Positions 23,823-33,277 of a stretch of 64,000 bases of DNA are shown here, piece by piece. The stretch is from the NCBI GenBank assembly GCA_037954235.1, contig JBBMOA010000012.1:13617144-13681143 (forward strand), in the 5' to 3' direction. The translations under genes were made by a program, and so were the position numbers. Numbering within the stretch: the first letter of the stretch is position 1; each line of letters begins with the position of its first letter. The DNA is from Aulostomus chinensis. Its lineage: Eukaryota; Chordata; Actinopteri; Syngnathiformes; Aulostomidae. Below the pieces are notes generated by a model, which ran no database searches, was not told where the DNA came from, and saw only the letters and a program-made list of their open reading frames with translations.

Positions 23823-26800
23823 ATGTTGAGCTTAAAATAAAAATGTCAGATTGAAGTATGAAGTAATCGTCATCTTCCGTGTGACTCACCAGGGACTCAC
23901 TGGCACACTGGAAAACGAAGCAGACATACTGGCATGGACCAGATTCTGTCTGGTCCCGACAGATGAATCCAAAATGGTCGGTGTGCTTGATACCCTGAAG
24001 GCAAGATATGAAGAAAACCAAAAGTTAGGGTTGCACCTTCATCACAGATTTTTCAGTTACCAGGATGCACAGCCATATTGGAGAAAGAACAAAAAATATA
24101 AAGCACTCTGTTGCTAAATGCTGAAATTAAGACTGCCACCTAGCCCTACGTTCAGTACCTCCAACATGGCTGACTTTTGGACATTTTCTTTCTTTCATCT
24201 CCCTTTCAGCTCCCACGAGGTCAATGTATCATTTTTTTTATATTAGATGTCTATTTAAAGAAATGGGATTGGAGCAGATAGTGTTATACAGAGCAAAAAC
24301 AAAAAACCCAAAACAACACACCGACCTGACAGCAGGATGAGATATCTTTGAAGTTTTTTTCTAGCACCACTGTTTTACTGTCTGGACTGATGAGGTTTAC
24401 TTCAAAACGCCCGACCTGTGAATCACAAGCAGACAGATTCATGTAAGAACACACACAGGGACATTAAAAATAGCCACACAAAGTAAATCCATCTAATATG
24501 TAGATTATCAGTTCACTGGCTGCACAGACACAGGGCTGCCACCAGTGCTACTTAATACACATACTGCACAAATGATTTTTCCAATAATTGACTGTACTGT
24601 AGAGGATGATATTGAGCGTTGCGCTCTAGTTTTAAATTTAGTTTCACAAGCAAATAGCAGAGTGTGTGAGGAATGGCAGCTGGCTCGCTTCGCAGCTCGC
24701 ATGCTTTCCGTAAAACAGAAGCCTTTATGTTTTGCCGAGGCAGACGCAAATTCTCTTCAGAGGAGTTACAGCCTCTTTAACCGGAGCAGTAACACGGGGC
24801 CGGGCCAGTCCGTGCATTAGAACTGACAGCCACGTGCGCATAAAAATGATTTGTGTGAGGGAGAAGTAGAGGACTAAATGTAGAGAGGGCTTCAGTGACA
24901 AACGGTGCCGAAAGCAAGTGAGCGTTTCTGCTGTGACAGATTGAAAAAGAGTTGAATGAAACCAAATTAGGACTTTCCAGCAAGTGTCAAAAAAAAAACC
25001 CACAGCCATCCATCACACTGGTTAAGTAAGTACATTTGGAGTTCTGCCCATAAATCTATCATTAAAATCCAAAGAGCATAAAATATTTTTATGACTTCAC
25101 ATAACTGTAAATTGTTCGATATCCATTCAGCCGTACCACACATATCACTGCAGCCATTTTGCCGTGTCAAAAGGGGGTAAACAGGTCTAATTGATGAAGA
25201 AAATGTATGGGCCCTTTGATTTAGTGTGTAACAGCTATTCCAGTGAACCAGCAGGCAGGGCCCAAGCCGCCCTAAATGGAACAGGGCCATAATTCATAGC
25301 CGTGTTTACCCTATAATGACAGGTCAAAATTCCAGGCAATACCACACCACAGATTTCAGTCCAGCCCAGAACATCGTTTTTTTTTTTTCTCCACCTGGAA
25401 GAGCATGGTGCGGTTCTTGTCCGCGTCGGACGGCTGAACGTGGTTTGGTGCACTGGCGTGTCTTCGTCGGATGGGATCCATCATGACGCCTTCCCTCGGC
25501 TTCCTCTGCAGACTTCCTGCCAGGCTGCTGCAGCGTGTACGAAACTCCTGGGGTTCCTGGAAACCAGAATCTTCAAGGATGCACTCTGGGAAGGCTCCTC
25601 TCAGACTGCTCTGGCTGGCACTGCTGGAAATACCTTTACCTGCAGCACAAACAGAGAAGAGGCTCTCAACTGTTTGTTTTGACTGATCGCTTTAATTCAA
25701 CTGCCATTTATAGCACGATATCAACATTCAACTGACTGTCATGTAAATGTAATTCCTGTATCGTTGTATGAACACATTGTAGTCAATTCATTCAATGTTT
25801 CTACGTGGTTTATGAAGGATCAGAGGAGGTGAAAGGGAAGGATAACACTTTTTTTTGCATGGTTTTGTCATTCTTTCATAGGCAACCATGTGACCAATCA
25901 GACCGGTTCGACCATATCATATGAAGGCCACCACCAGCCTGCCCCGTCTCCCATGATGACAATCATGATTCAGTCATTCTGCCATAATCCAAGCAAAACA
26001 AAAAAACAGCTTAACAATTCGCTGATGAGCCATCGTTACATTTTAATGAAAGTTGCACTGAAGAAGAAAAAAATATCCCTTAAAGGGCAAAAATAAGGCA
26101 TTATGCCTTTATTTAGTTAATTGCTGAATTAATCTCACAGAATTTGACAACCCAGAAGAAATGAAGTTCAAAAAAAGCTTAGAACCTTTTTCACACACAA
26201 ACGCAGAATCAATGACTTGTCCAGATGGCAAAGGGGGAATACAGCTAGCGTTTAAATTGAAAACAAATTTTGGTACAAGTGAAAGCATAACATATCCTGA
26301 GAGAAGGCATCAGGATATGTTGCAGTATCAGTCCTACTCACTGCAGCGCTGTGGGGTAGTAGCTGTGACCGTTGCTGTGCACACATGAGCCATTTCAATA
26401 AAGCTATTCATCTCGATGGTCTTCCTGCAAAGGCTCCTACCTCCTCCTGAGCTGAAGTCCTCCACTCCAGGGCATTCTGGGTCTTCTATACTCTCATTCA
26501 GAATAGCAGAGAGAGGATCTCCGTCTCCTCCTATGGTAAAATCCACTGGGGTATTCTCCATGGACCCTCGCCGGCCGTTGAGCGTGCGCTTGCGCTTGAC
26601 CTCATGTTGGCGAAACTTGTCAATGCAGTCGTCAATGAGGGTGGACGGAGCCTTTTTGTGGCCGATTGTCACCTGGAGTCACAATGGCGTCATAAATGCA
26701 AAGGCCAAATCAAGCGACAGCTGATTGGAGACGTTGAGGCTGATTACTACCTTGCCGCAGTAAAGCACTTCAAACTTCTGGGAATTGTAGAAGGCCTCTT

Positions 26801-29800
26801 CTGTCTCCTGTTTGGGTTTGGTGTCTTCTTTTAGGGCAGATTTGGACACTTGGCGGATACTGCTGATCACTTCAGGAACCTATCAGACAACACAGAGGGT
26901 CAAACTGATGCGATGACTAGTGCAGGACATGAGACAACTCTGAACGTAGCCACACGACACTCATTATCAGTGCTTTGGATATAAACGTTGACATGAAAGG
27001 CAAACAGAAGTCAACTAGTAGAAGTGAACCTGACATGACTGCCTGCTGCCACCTCAAATAAGTCAAGGTTTTAAAAAGTCAGGCTTGTCAACAACAGACA
27101 GACCAAACACTACAATGGTGACGGATACAGGCGAGAAGCCAGGGACCGCCTTCACTCCGCAGGACAGAAGACAAACAGAGGAAGAAATCAGAGCCTTGAA
27201 AGGCCACTAAGCCAGTTTCTGCTCTGTTGTGTTGCAGCAAAACACATTCACCACCTGCAAGGGTAGCCCATGTCATCAAATCAGGAATTATGCATTCAAA
27301 ACTAATCCAAGAGAGTAACCAAGTAGTACAAGTCAAGGCAGACTAACTGTTGTGCAATGCTTGGAAATGTGCTGCCAGTCTCTCTTGAGATTCTTTTACA
27401 TTTGAGACTGAGGAGGCGTTTTAACCTCAGAAAGCACTGGGACGTTGCAGCACAATAACTTTTTGCAGACACAACAGGACTGACAGCTCCAGCTCTCTAA
27501 ATAAAGGAGAGTGCCAGGAACTAGAGCCACAACTGAGAGACAAGAACTCTTTTCAGACACCAATGAACCCAAAGAAAAACACATCTCCTTTCCTAATCGA
27601 TAAAGTCACATCTTCCAAATATTTCTGCACGCAGAGGGGACGAAGGCTGTGAAACTAAATATTTCAGTATGTGTCTTGAACAACAGGATATAAAACAGAA
27701 AGGGATTGGGAATAAACTCCACATAGACTATCCTCACTTTTCATGAAAGCTGAGACCCAGATCAGATACTGGGCATGATGTCTGCCATCTTGCTGCTGTG
27801 AACACATGAGCTATTTTAAACTCCCCATTTTGCAAGTGCCGCCCTTCCTCGGGGTTGAGCTGACAGAAGGCTGTGTTGAGATGAAGAGGGTTGGCCACAC
27901 ATATTCAGTCTGACCAGCGATTTTTCTCAAGGATCATTACAGAGCAAAGCTTATGAGCTGTTTTTACTGTTAACGGAGGGTGGAAAAACCAAACAAACAT
28001 TACATGAAATCAGCCTGGATACTGGTGTGATAAAGGCAGTTCTGCAAACTCAGTGTTGACAATGCAAGGTGAAGGTAACTCGGTGGCCTTGGTGGCCCAG
28101 AACTACAGCTGCTCTGTCACACAATTATCCTGCGAGGAAAAAAACAATAACGACATCTTAACATTTAAAGGAGCTACTAGATTATACATGAGCCAGATGA
28201 CGCCACAGCACCACCATCAATCTGATTAATAATTTGTAGTCAACCCAATACAAAACAAGTAAAGGTGCTCATTTCACAGGTTGGGACAGGCACGGACAGG
28301 CATAGAGCACCGTTAGGTATAGAGACATGAATCTAGCCCTCTGGTTGTTCTCTAGATGGATTTTCTAACCTTCACTCACCATCAGTGACACCAGCTCCAA
28401 AGCCTGTCTACATAAACACCTGCAGCCAGCACAGATTTAGAGCTTAGCAGAAAACAAACCAGAGGATTGTCCCCGCTGAGCCAGTGGAGTCCTGAGCACT
28501 TTCATTGTCTCATGTTATGTCAAACCTTCATGCAATATCTGCTCCATCAGTCGCTGCAGCTCTTATCATTAAGTCAAACCACCAGGAAACACTGAAGGCT
28601 CGAAATGGCCTCCCACGCCATCCGTGCTCAGGCCTAATTAGGCTTTTCTTAGCAGCACACAGGTTGGCGCTGTGTTCATACAGACTGAGGGATGGTGGGA
28701 GCCAGCTGCCTGAATCAGTGCACGCAAGATCACGTCTGTGCACGTTTCAGACATGCTGACAACGTATTTATGTTTTACGTCTTTTAATTTTCATGAATTA
28801 CACGAGTAATGTTAGTTAACTTACGATTAGATGACCAGCATGCATAAAGCTACAGCTAACGCTATGGGGTAAATGAAATCTCAGGGTAACTGAGATATGA
28901 CATCATTGACCTGAGGCATTTCCCTTCCCTTCCCCAGTCTTCTAAAGAGTTTATGCTGCTTGATCTTGAGACAATTTTGTGATATTCTTAAAATTAAAAC
29001 AGCCAATCGAGAAAAAGAAATGTGATTTTTTTAAACGACCAACGAACAAAGACCGTCATGGGTATTCATGTCAACTGATGCGCATGGGTAAATGTGAAGG
29101 CTTCACTTTCTGCATCACGCTGTTCACAGTATTTTCAACTGAATTGCAACAATCAAGAGTTATTGAGTCAGGAACTGACTGCACTCACACACCGCTGTTT
29201 AAATCTCTTGCTACTTTACCTACCCAATCTAACGTTATCCATGCACACAACACAGCTCTGGACAGTATGCGCCCTTCCAAAAAATAATGCAGACTTTGCT
29301 TTCATTTGCATTAATTTGGATTGTAATGTGGTGAAATTGTGGAATGGTTTTTAAAAAAAAATCATACCCATGCAACTTTCACACCCTTTGCTTTAATTGG
29401 GAGGAATTCATAAAATCCCTTTGGAAATATCTGGAATAATGTAGTTACATGACCACACACAGTGCAGGTTTGGTTATTTGTTTTAATTCACAATGTTACA
29501 GAATGTACCTTAAACAATGAATGGATGTAGACAACAAGCCTTAACTGTTGCCTCAGAACATATGACTATCTTTGTTTATGTACAGGAAGAACTTTGAAAA
29601 AGGCCCTGCTCTTAAGTCACCTTGTCACATGTTTGCAGCTGCACCTCCACTCAGTTATGACATCACCCTCCCAGTGCTTTTCCATCTGCCTCAGGACAAA
29701 CTAGGCAAAGCAGTTTCACAAAGTTCATGTCCCAACTCAAAACAAAGCAACATGTATCGTCGTAACGTGAAGAAGGACTGAACTCGCGATGTAGAGGGGG

Positions 29801-32800
29801 AAGGCAAAATAAAGTGGGAAGACATGTTTGTCCTTTACTTGCTTTTGCATCAGCTAACTGGTCCTGGCTAACCGGTGCTAGCACTGGTGTGACTCAATTG
29901 GATTATCAACACATTCCTTCACAAATAGATGTTTATGTTTTTACTGATAACCAATGATACTGATGGGTCTACCAAGTTGCCGAGCGGAGAGGAGTACAAG
30001 AACAGTCTAACGGCCTAACTTGGCTTATGAGTATGTCTCAGGGATACCGGGTGCTACAGTCACCCAGTGAGAGAGACCCCATTGTGGACCGGTTCCAAGT
30101 CAGAGCAGAGTTGGAGCTGGCGCGCACGTGCCGTCAGTTCAGCCTGTGCAGGGTCAGATTGTGTGTGACTGGCTTGATAGTGGAACAATGCAGTTGGGTC
30201 AGAGTTAAATTTGTGGTCTCACTGAGGACGTAACTGAATATTCCAAACTCCAAGCAGGGTAAAAGGTTATAATCAAACCCTCCGCTGTGTTGAAGTCAAA
30301 CATCGCTATCATTCTGACAAAACATTCCGGTCCACCTTCAATGCAAGAACAGCGACAATATATGTAAACAATAATGGCTCGAATGAATATCATATCGGTT
30401 CACTTAATTCTCTTCTTCTTTGACCATCAATAAATCACAAGATACAACATTTATTAAATAATTTTTCCATTTGTTTTGGAAATCAAAAACAAATTTTTCA
30501 AGGTCCCAGTTTCTACATATGTTTTTTCAGTTCGTACCAAATGTGAATATCATATAAACTTGATTTATACAGTTACTATCTAAATTGGTTACTGTCAAAT
30601 ATCGAGTGGTAAAATATGCTGATATTTTACCACTCGATATTTGATAGTAAAATATCAGCATATTGGATATTTGCAAAAAAATGAACAACAGTGTGCATCC
30701 GTCACAGTCTCATCAAACCCTTTCAGAATGTACACGTGATGAATCTTGAAGTTGTATTTCAAGTCAAGGAAGTCAAACGTGATTTTTTTGGTACCAAACT
30801 ATTCAAACAAGGAAACAGAACAAGATACGCGATTCACACAATATCTCGTGAACTATCAACAAGTGACGACTTGTCTCAGTTTCAACTTTTGCATATTGAT
30901 ATGGATGCAGGAGATCTCCCCCTCGGGCCTGTACCCATGTCACAGCAACAGCCTAGAATAGATTTGAAAATATGCCCCCAAAATAACTTTTCATCATGAG
31001 TCTAAATTCAGCTGCCACGTATAGCAAAACCCACACTAACACGCTGACTTACAAACAGGAAATACTTGACAAATAATCATTGTTCACGGTAACTGCAGCT
31101 GGTCGAGAGAACTTCAAATTCCACATGGTCCACCTTGCACATGTTGCTAGCTGCTGGCTGCCAAACCAGTTTCTGTTGCGTAATAACGATAAGTGAGGTG
31201 TGTTCAAGACGCCTCGTGAACTGCTGCAAAAGGGAGCAGCGCCATTTGCGTTACAAATTCTGAAAAATACAAAAACGATATGAGCAAAACATGCATGTTC
31301 CCTTACGTCTGGAGAGCATGTAGGCTGAGGCGTCTCTGCAACACCACAAAGCTCCATTTTTATAAAGTTGTGGCTTCTCAACCTGCTAGTTGGCTGTTGT
31401 TCTTAGTCATATTGCGATATTATCAATGTTTGAATAATTGTGCAGTGCCACTGCACACATTTAGCACCCAGTAAATAGGCCGCATACCCTGAAAGAACCC
31501 ACTTTCACAAGCAGACAGGCAGCCTGCCCGGGCTGTGTGCCTATCACAGGAAGTGTGGTAGAACTCATGTACACTTGAGGCCACAGCAAAAGCACCAGTA
31601 GAACATACAAGTCACACAGAATGTAAATGGTGAAGGGTTCTTGGTCCAACAAGGATAACGAAGGAGCAGGATGAGAAACCACGTTTTATGTATTAACAGA
31701 AAATGTATAGACTTATGAAGTTCTGCGCTGATTTTGATGTTCAAAATCATTTGAGCTATAGACGAAGCCAATGCCCAGCATACCATCCTGCTCTTCTTCA
31801 TTCATATCTGGAGCCGCCGGAGAGTCACTAGGAGGATGGGGTGCGTGGGAGGATGGTGTTTTTCCCCCAAAGTTCCCCAAAACAGGCCCCCAACTGCCCA
31901 AAGGAGGCGCTAATCCCTGGGCTTTCCAGCGGTCAATTGTGTGTGTGGGTGTCCAACCAAACCAGAGGCAGCACAGGGAACTGAACCATGGTGTGAGACA
32001 ACACAATAGACCACTGCACTACCTGGGCACGACATTGTATTTTTCGAAGTTTGACAAACAGCTGACATCAGCCTGGTGTTCCGCACATGTGGGTGTTACA
32101 CTCAGAAGTGGAACATGGAATAATCAAGGAATGTATCATCATAGCGGGAAAACTGAGGCGATAACGGGCCATTTCTGGAATGACCAGGGGACCGACTCAA
32201 TCCAGCTTCAGGAGTCGTCTGTTTTTCTATAGTATCTTTTCTTAAAGCTACAATTAATACAGCCGTCGTGACATCATCAGATGGACAACACACCCACAGC
32301 TGTCAACGGTGTGACGATACCGATACACAGCCGATACATCGCTGCTTCCCTATATAACTCTGGCGAGAAAAAACACTCATCAGCATTTCAGTTGCGTTGG
32401 TTATTTTCAACCCACGCGTTCCTGATTTGTGACCACATTTCAGTTTATTACTCAAGATGCTGATCAGCTCGTAAATGTGCTGACTCCATATTGTCTCGGC
32501 AAATGAAAAGCACAGATGGATTAACTTTCACCAAAACAAATCCAGCTCGCTTTATCATCCCCGACAACTGCTGGCCTAAATACTTAATACCAAAACATGT
32601 TTGGACCATTTCCTAATCTACTGTTTGTCAGATTAAATGACACAGTTTTGTATTTACACCTGGATTAGAGTCGGTCTATCAAGAAAAGGGGGATGTTTTA
32701 GTTATGCATCCTCTGCATTTGAAAGCACCGTGGAGGACTTCTGTTTAAATCTTTGACTGTTCTCCTTTAGGTTCTCCTAATGGTCAACAACAATATTCAC

Positions 32801-33277
32801 GACACAATATTAGTGCTATGATGGGATTACAACACTGCTACGTTCTCCTGGCCCGGGGGGTTCCGTCCTGCCTCGTACCTGGTTGGGGTCGCAGGCCTTG
32901 AAGACGTGACAGGACATCTCGGACTCGGGGTTGTCGGGCTGCCCCCTCAGCAGGTAGGCGAAGTAGGTGAGGTCATTGCTGTTGTGGATGAAGCGAGAGA
33001 CGAGCTGCGCTTTGTGCTCGAATATGAACACCGAGCAGTTGCTGCTACCGGAGGGGACACACCGGACGAAAGGAGGGTTGAGGACCAGCAGGACGTCCCT
33101 GGGCTGCACCGCTGGGCCGCAGTCGCCCTTCTCGCTCCGCCTGCGGATCTCTGCCACCAGCCAGGGCAGCATAGGCAGCGTGGTCCGCCTGTCCAGGGAG
33201 GACCAGCCGATGTACGTCAGTGCGAACCTCCGGTCTGACTTTGGAGAGCTGCTCTCCTTCTCCTCCGGACCTTCCAT
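7026..33277 (-). CDS. tbc1d4: TBC1 domain family member 4 (AS160), complete 23-exon gene
   Basis: Rab GTPase-activating protein that holds GLUT4-type vesicles back until Akt or AMPK phosphorylation and 14-3-3 binding relieve it. I joined 23 exons with matching phases into one 1250-codon frame plus stop (human about 1298). Order: first PTB domain (residues about 18-200), Akt-site linker, second PTB (336-500), calmodulin-binding-type segment SWRQKIFLRVASPMNK (723-738), TBC/RabGAP domain (871-1100) and a C-terminal coiled coil. The GAP arginine finger is R925 in ILVDLGR, and the glutamine finger is Q962 in YCQG. Akt-type sites match human S318 (S292), S341 (S316, RRRHAS), S588 (S564, RGRLGS), T642 (T607, RRRAHT) and S751 (S704). 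The start ATG has G at -3 and +4 and an in-frame TGA four codons upstream. Neighbours commd6, uchl3 and lmo7 favour TBC1D4 over the paralogue TBC1D1. Confidence 0.97.
7676..7852 (-). CDS. tbc1d4: tbc1d4 exon 22 (residues 1116-1174)
   Basis: [23 protein letters not shown] followed by a coiled-coil stretch ending NMDLLEKLQ. Phase 0 at both ends. Confidence 0.97.
8251..8420 (-). CDS. tbc1d4: tbc1d4 exon 21 (residues 1059-1115)
   Basis: DLIFVQGTEVIFKVALCLLSS through MEQTIAK, the end of the TBC domain. Phase 1 in and 0 out, acceptor TTGCCAG, donor GTACGG. Confidence 0.97.
8531..8690 (-). CDS. tbc1d4: tbc1d4 exon 20 with GC donor (residues 1006-1059)
   Basis: IQMYQLSRLLHDYHREL through FASQFPLGFVSRIF, the C-terminal half of the TBC domain. 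Exon 21 must be joined after one further base (G|AT, Asp), so the donor has to be TTTG|GCATGT. This is a GC-AG intron; no in-frame GT donor is available nearby. The exon is 160 nt, so skipping it would shift the frame. Confidence 0.93.
8691..10345 (-). other. tbc1d4 intron 19 (1.65 kb)
   Basis: No exon recognised. On the transcribed strand it ends with about 30 TG units and CTTTTCATAG before exon 20. Confidence 0.7.
8701..8760. repeat. (AC)30 microsatellite beside a splice acceptor
   Basis: Perfect AC repeat on plus, hence (GT)30 in the tbc1d4 pre-mRNA. It stops ten bases before the exon 20 acceptor. Confidence 0.98.
10346..10489 (-). CDS. tbc1d4: tbc1d4 exon 19 (residues 958-1005)
   Basis: VSYCQGISFVAGVLLLHMSEE with glutamine finger Q962 in the YxQ motif. 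It ends PDMVSLQ at donor GTATGG. Phase 0 at both ends. Confidence 0.97.
10587..10687 (-). CDS. tbc1d4: tbc1d4 exon 18 (residues 924-957)
   Basis: Begins GRTFPTHQYFSVQLGPG with arginine finger R925 and ends LLKAYSLLDTE. Phase 1 in and 0 out. Confidence 0.97.
10801..10959 (-). CDS. tbc1d4: tbc1d4 exon 17 (residues 871-924)
   Basis: Start of the TBC domain: GVPKGRRGEVWLLLS and LLKQLTAQQHAILVDL. D922 of the IxxDxxR motif is here, and the arginine itself is the second codon of exon 18. Phase 1 at both ends. Confidence 0.97.
11045..11206 (-). CDS. tbc1d4: tbc1d4 exon 16 (residues 817-871)
   Basis: ASRDELHIRKMKLNYQEVG through EEIYRAVCQ, just before the RabGAP domain. Phase 1 at both ends. The intron to exon 17 is only 85 bp. 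Confidence 0.97.
11590..11720 (+). repeat. Degenerate CTTTGATC-rich repeat, copy 1
   Basis: Four to five CTTTGATC or TGTGATC words at roughly 25-40 base spacing. It resembles the reverse complement of 21,238-21,350. Confidence 0.35.
13102..13139. repeat. (TAA)n microsatellite, imperfect
   Basis: About seven perfect AAT units followed by GAT-interrupted copies. Confidence 0.9.
14814..15026 (-). CDS. tbc1d4: tbc1d4 exon 15 (residues 746-817)
   Basis: Begins DHSDARELLPLSPR and ends with the conserved coiled segment HQQILLLRMEKENQRLE that leads into the RabGAP domain. Phase 1 at both ends, acceptor ATTGTAG, donor GTAAGT. Confidence 0.97.
15610..15705 (+). mobile_element. 5'-truncated SINE 3' region
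   Basis: Runs CCCCGCCTCTCGCCCAATG through GGATAAGTGGTATAGAAAAT to GATGGATG. It is the same 3' body and GGAT-type tail as the fuller element at 39,994-40,230, in opposite orientation and without the tRNA head. Confidence 0.7.
15720..15960. repeat. Interspersed repeat with ATCGGCCGAT motif
   Basis: AT-rich segment with ATATCGGCCGATAT and short inverted TATCGG/CCGATA words. It ends CTGCATCCCTA, as in common fish non-autonomous DNA elements. A weakly similar segment lies at 43,853-44,080. Confidence 0.4.
16405..16559 (-). CDS. tbc1d4: tbc1d4 exon 14 (residues 694-746)
   Basis: NGEGRKRTLSGCSS places S704 at human S751. It is followed by the PTPRRVSWRQKIFLRVASP block, which overlaps the calmodulin-binding-type segment. 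Phase 2 in and 1 out at CCAG|GTCCGG. The frame stays open past the donor, but the protein match stops there. Confidence 0.95.
16560..19351 (-). other. tbc1d4 intron 13 (2.8 kb)
   Basis: No further exon recognised. It has a TG microsatellite at 17,259-17,287, a poly-C run near 17,335 and AT-rich sequence. Confidence 0.6.
17259..17287. repeat. (GT)n microsatellite
   Basis: Perfect GT repeat of about 14 units inside tbc1d4 intron 13. Confidence 0.95.
19352..19492 (-). CDS. tbc1d4: tbc1d4 exon 13, probable cassette exon (residues 647-694)
   Basis: A 141-nt exon, a multiple of three, flanked by phase-2 splice sites on both sides. It is Ser-rich and contains SLPSSFSTPTFLKSIYQGS. It aligns with the segment that separates long (muscle and heart) from short isoforms of human TBC1D4. 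Exon 12 joins exon 14 in frame without it, giving a 1203-residue product. Splice sites are CACCCAG and AGAG|GTGAGA. Confidence 0.88.
19829..19891. repeat. (TG)n microsatellite beside a splice donor
   Basis: About 31 TG units on plus, hence (CA)31 in the tbc1d4 transcript, starting nine bases into intron 12. Confidence 0.97.
19900..20120 (-). CDS. tbc1d4: tbc1d4 exon 12 (residues 574-647)
   Basis: Carries the main insulin-regulated site. RRRAHTF places T607 at human T642, an Akt and 14-3-3 site. A Pro-rich SPPGSPPAFPEDD precedes it and VPLLRRQQS follows. The acceptor is a tandem CAGCAG, so residue Q574 may be optional. Donor AG|GTAACA, phase 2, with a CA tract starting nine bases into the intron. 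Confidence 0.95.
20121..22044 (-). other. tbc1d4 intron 11 (1.9 kb)
   Basis: No further exon was recognised. Human TBC1D4 has about nine extra residues (SNSLASEKD) at this junction, so a very small exon here cannot be excluded. A TTTGATC-rich degenerate repeat lies at 21,238-21,350. Confidence 0.6.
21238..21350 (-). repeat. Degenerate CTTTGATC-rich repeat, copy 2
   Basis: Several AGATCAAAG-type words spaced 30-45 bases apart, with GAGCCCAGAGAT(A/C)AAAG occurring twice. In reverse complement it resembles 11,590-11,720. The family is unknown and the match is weak. Confidence 0.35.
22045..22104 (-). CDS. tbc1d4: tbc1d4 exon 11 (residues 554-573)
   Basis: A 60-nt exon coding for GASRMRGRLGSMGSISSFER. 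S564 sits in the Akt-type RGRLGS motif that matches human S588. Phase 0 at both ends, donor GTGAGT. Confidence 0.95.
22597..22719 (-). CDS. tbc1d4: tbc1d4 exon 10 (residues 513-553)
   Basis: 41 codons. The variable Ala/Asn-rich start is followed by SRFKLDILKNKAR and TSLTSSLENIFAR. T544 and S546 match human T568 and S570. Donor AGG|GTGGGT. Confidence 0.95.
23145..23255 (-). CDS. tbc1d4: tbc1d4 exon 9 (residues 476-512)
   Basis: 37 codons including SDQEENELVILHLRQLC and THLHIGEAPQ, a highly conserved block of the family. Phase 0 at both ends. Confidence 0.97.
23369..23460 (-). CDS. tbc1d4: tbc1d4 exon 8 (residues 445-475)
   Basis: GLYPPRAKLAIQKYLS through QAEIFERVQ. The acceptor follows a long T tract (TTTTTTTTTTGCAG). 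Donor GTAAGG, phase 0 out. Confidence 0.97.
23582..23714 (-). CDS. tbc1d4: tbc1d4 exon 7 (residues 401-445)
   Basis: Starts VDEVMLTLKQAF and contains LCEACPMHDLHKLCERVEG. Phase 0 in and 1 out, donor GAAG|GTACAC. Confidence 0.97.
23755..23819. repeat. (CA)n microsatellite, interrupted
   Basis: CA repeat with a few CG units, about 40 bases upstream of the tbc1d4 exon 7 acceptor. On the transcribed strand it reads as TG repeat. Confidence 0.95.
23890..23994 (-). CDS. tbc1d4: tbc1d4 exon 6 (residues 366-400)
   Basis: 35 codons from GIKHTDHFGFICRD to FQCASESL, PTB domain 2 core. Phase 0 at both ends, with a strong GTGAGT donor. Confidence 0.97.
24326..24415 (-). CDS. tbc1d4: tbc1d4 exon 5 (residues 336-365)
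   Basis: 30 codons from VGRFEVNLISPD to FKDISSCCQ, the start of PTB domain 2. Phase 0 at both ends, acceptor TTCACAG, donor GTCGGTG. Confidence 0.97.
24416..25394 (-). other. tbc1d4 intron 4
   Basis: Introns 4 to 5 span nearly 1 kb with no further exon. The stretch 24,990-25,370 has balanced AT-rich, non-repetitive sequence that looks like a conserved non-coding element, but this cannot be tested here. Confidence 0.5.
25395..25639 (-). CDS. tbc1d4: tbc1d4 exon 4 (residues 254-335)
   Basis: Contains CILEDSGF, FRTRCSS (human S318 region) and RRRHASAP with S316 aligned to human S341, an Akt and 14-3-3 site. It ends NRTMLFQ. Enters at phase 1 and leaves at phase 0 (donor GTGGAG). Confidence 0.96.
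26441..26672 (-). CDS. tbc1d4: tbc1d4 exon 3 (residues 177-254)
   Basis: Begins VTIGHKKAPSTLIDDC, the conserved continuation of PTB1, and runs into a low-complexity acidic linker ending FSSGG. Donor GAG|GTAGGA, phase 1. It is shorter than the matching human region. Confidence 0.95.
26751..26879 (-). CDS. tbc1d4: tbc1d4 exon 2 (residues 134-176)
   Basis: 43 codons opening VPEVISSIRQVSK and closing FEVLYCGK, the end of PTB domain 1. Phase 0 at both ends, with acceptor CTGATAG and donor GTAGTAA. Only 78 bp of intron separate it from exon 3. Confidence 0.97.
30589..30650. repeat. 29-bp-arm near-perfect inverted repeat
   Basis: Left arm 30,589-30,617 and right arm 30,622-30,650 pair over 29 bp with one mismatch around a 4-base loop (GCTG). 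Bases 30,645-30,665 repeat part of the inner arm again (GTAAAATATCAGCATATT). It may be the core of a small MITE-like element. Confidence 0.85.
31850..32030 (-). mobile_element. tRNA-derived SINE-like copy
   Basis: On the minus strand a tRNA-like head (GTAGTGCAGTGGTCTA, A-box type) is followed about 40 bases later by a B-box-like GGTTCAGTTCCC at 31,976-31,987, then a diverged body. The long antisense ORF here is not a gene. The family is not identified and the 3' end is uncertain. Confidence 0.5.

Larger units (their letters stand above)
26880..32878 (-). other. tbc1d4 intron 1 (6.0 kb)
   Basis: Largest intron, bounded by GTACGAG and CTGATAG. It contains a tRNA-derived SINE-like element (about 31.85-32.03 kb), a 29-bp-arm palindrome (30,589-30,650) and a region at 28.5-28.76 kb that might be a conserved non-coding element. 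No other exon was found. Confidence 0.8.

Noticed and set aside
31713..32006. 97-codon minus ORF
   Set aside because: Overlaps a tRNA-SINE-like element and has no protein homology that I recognise.
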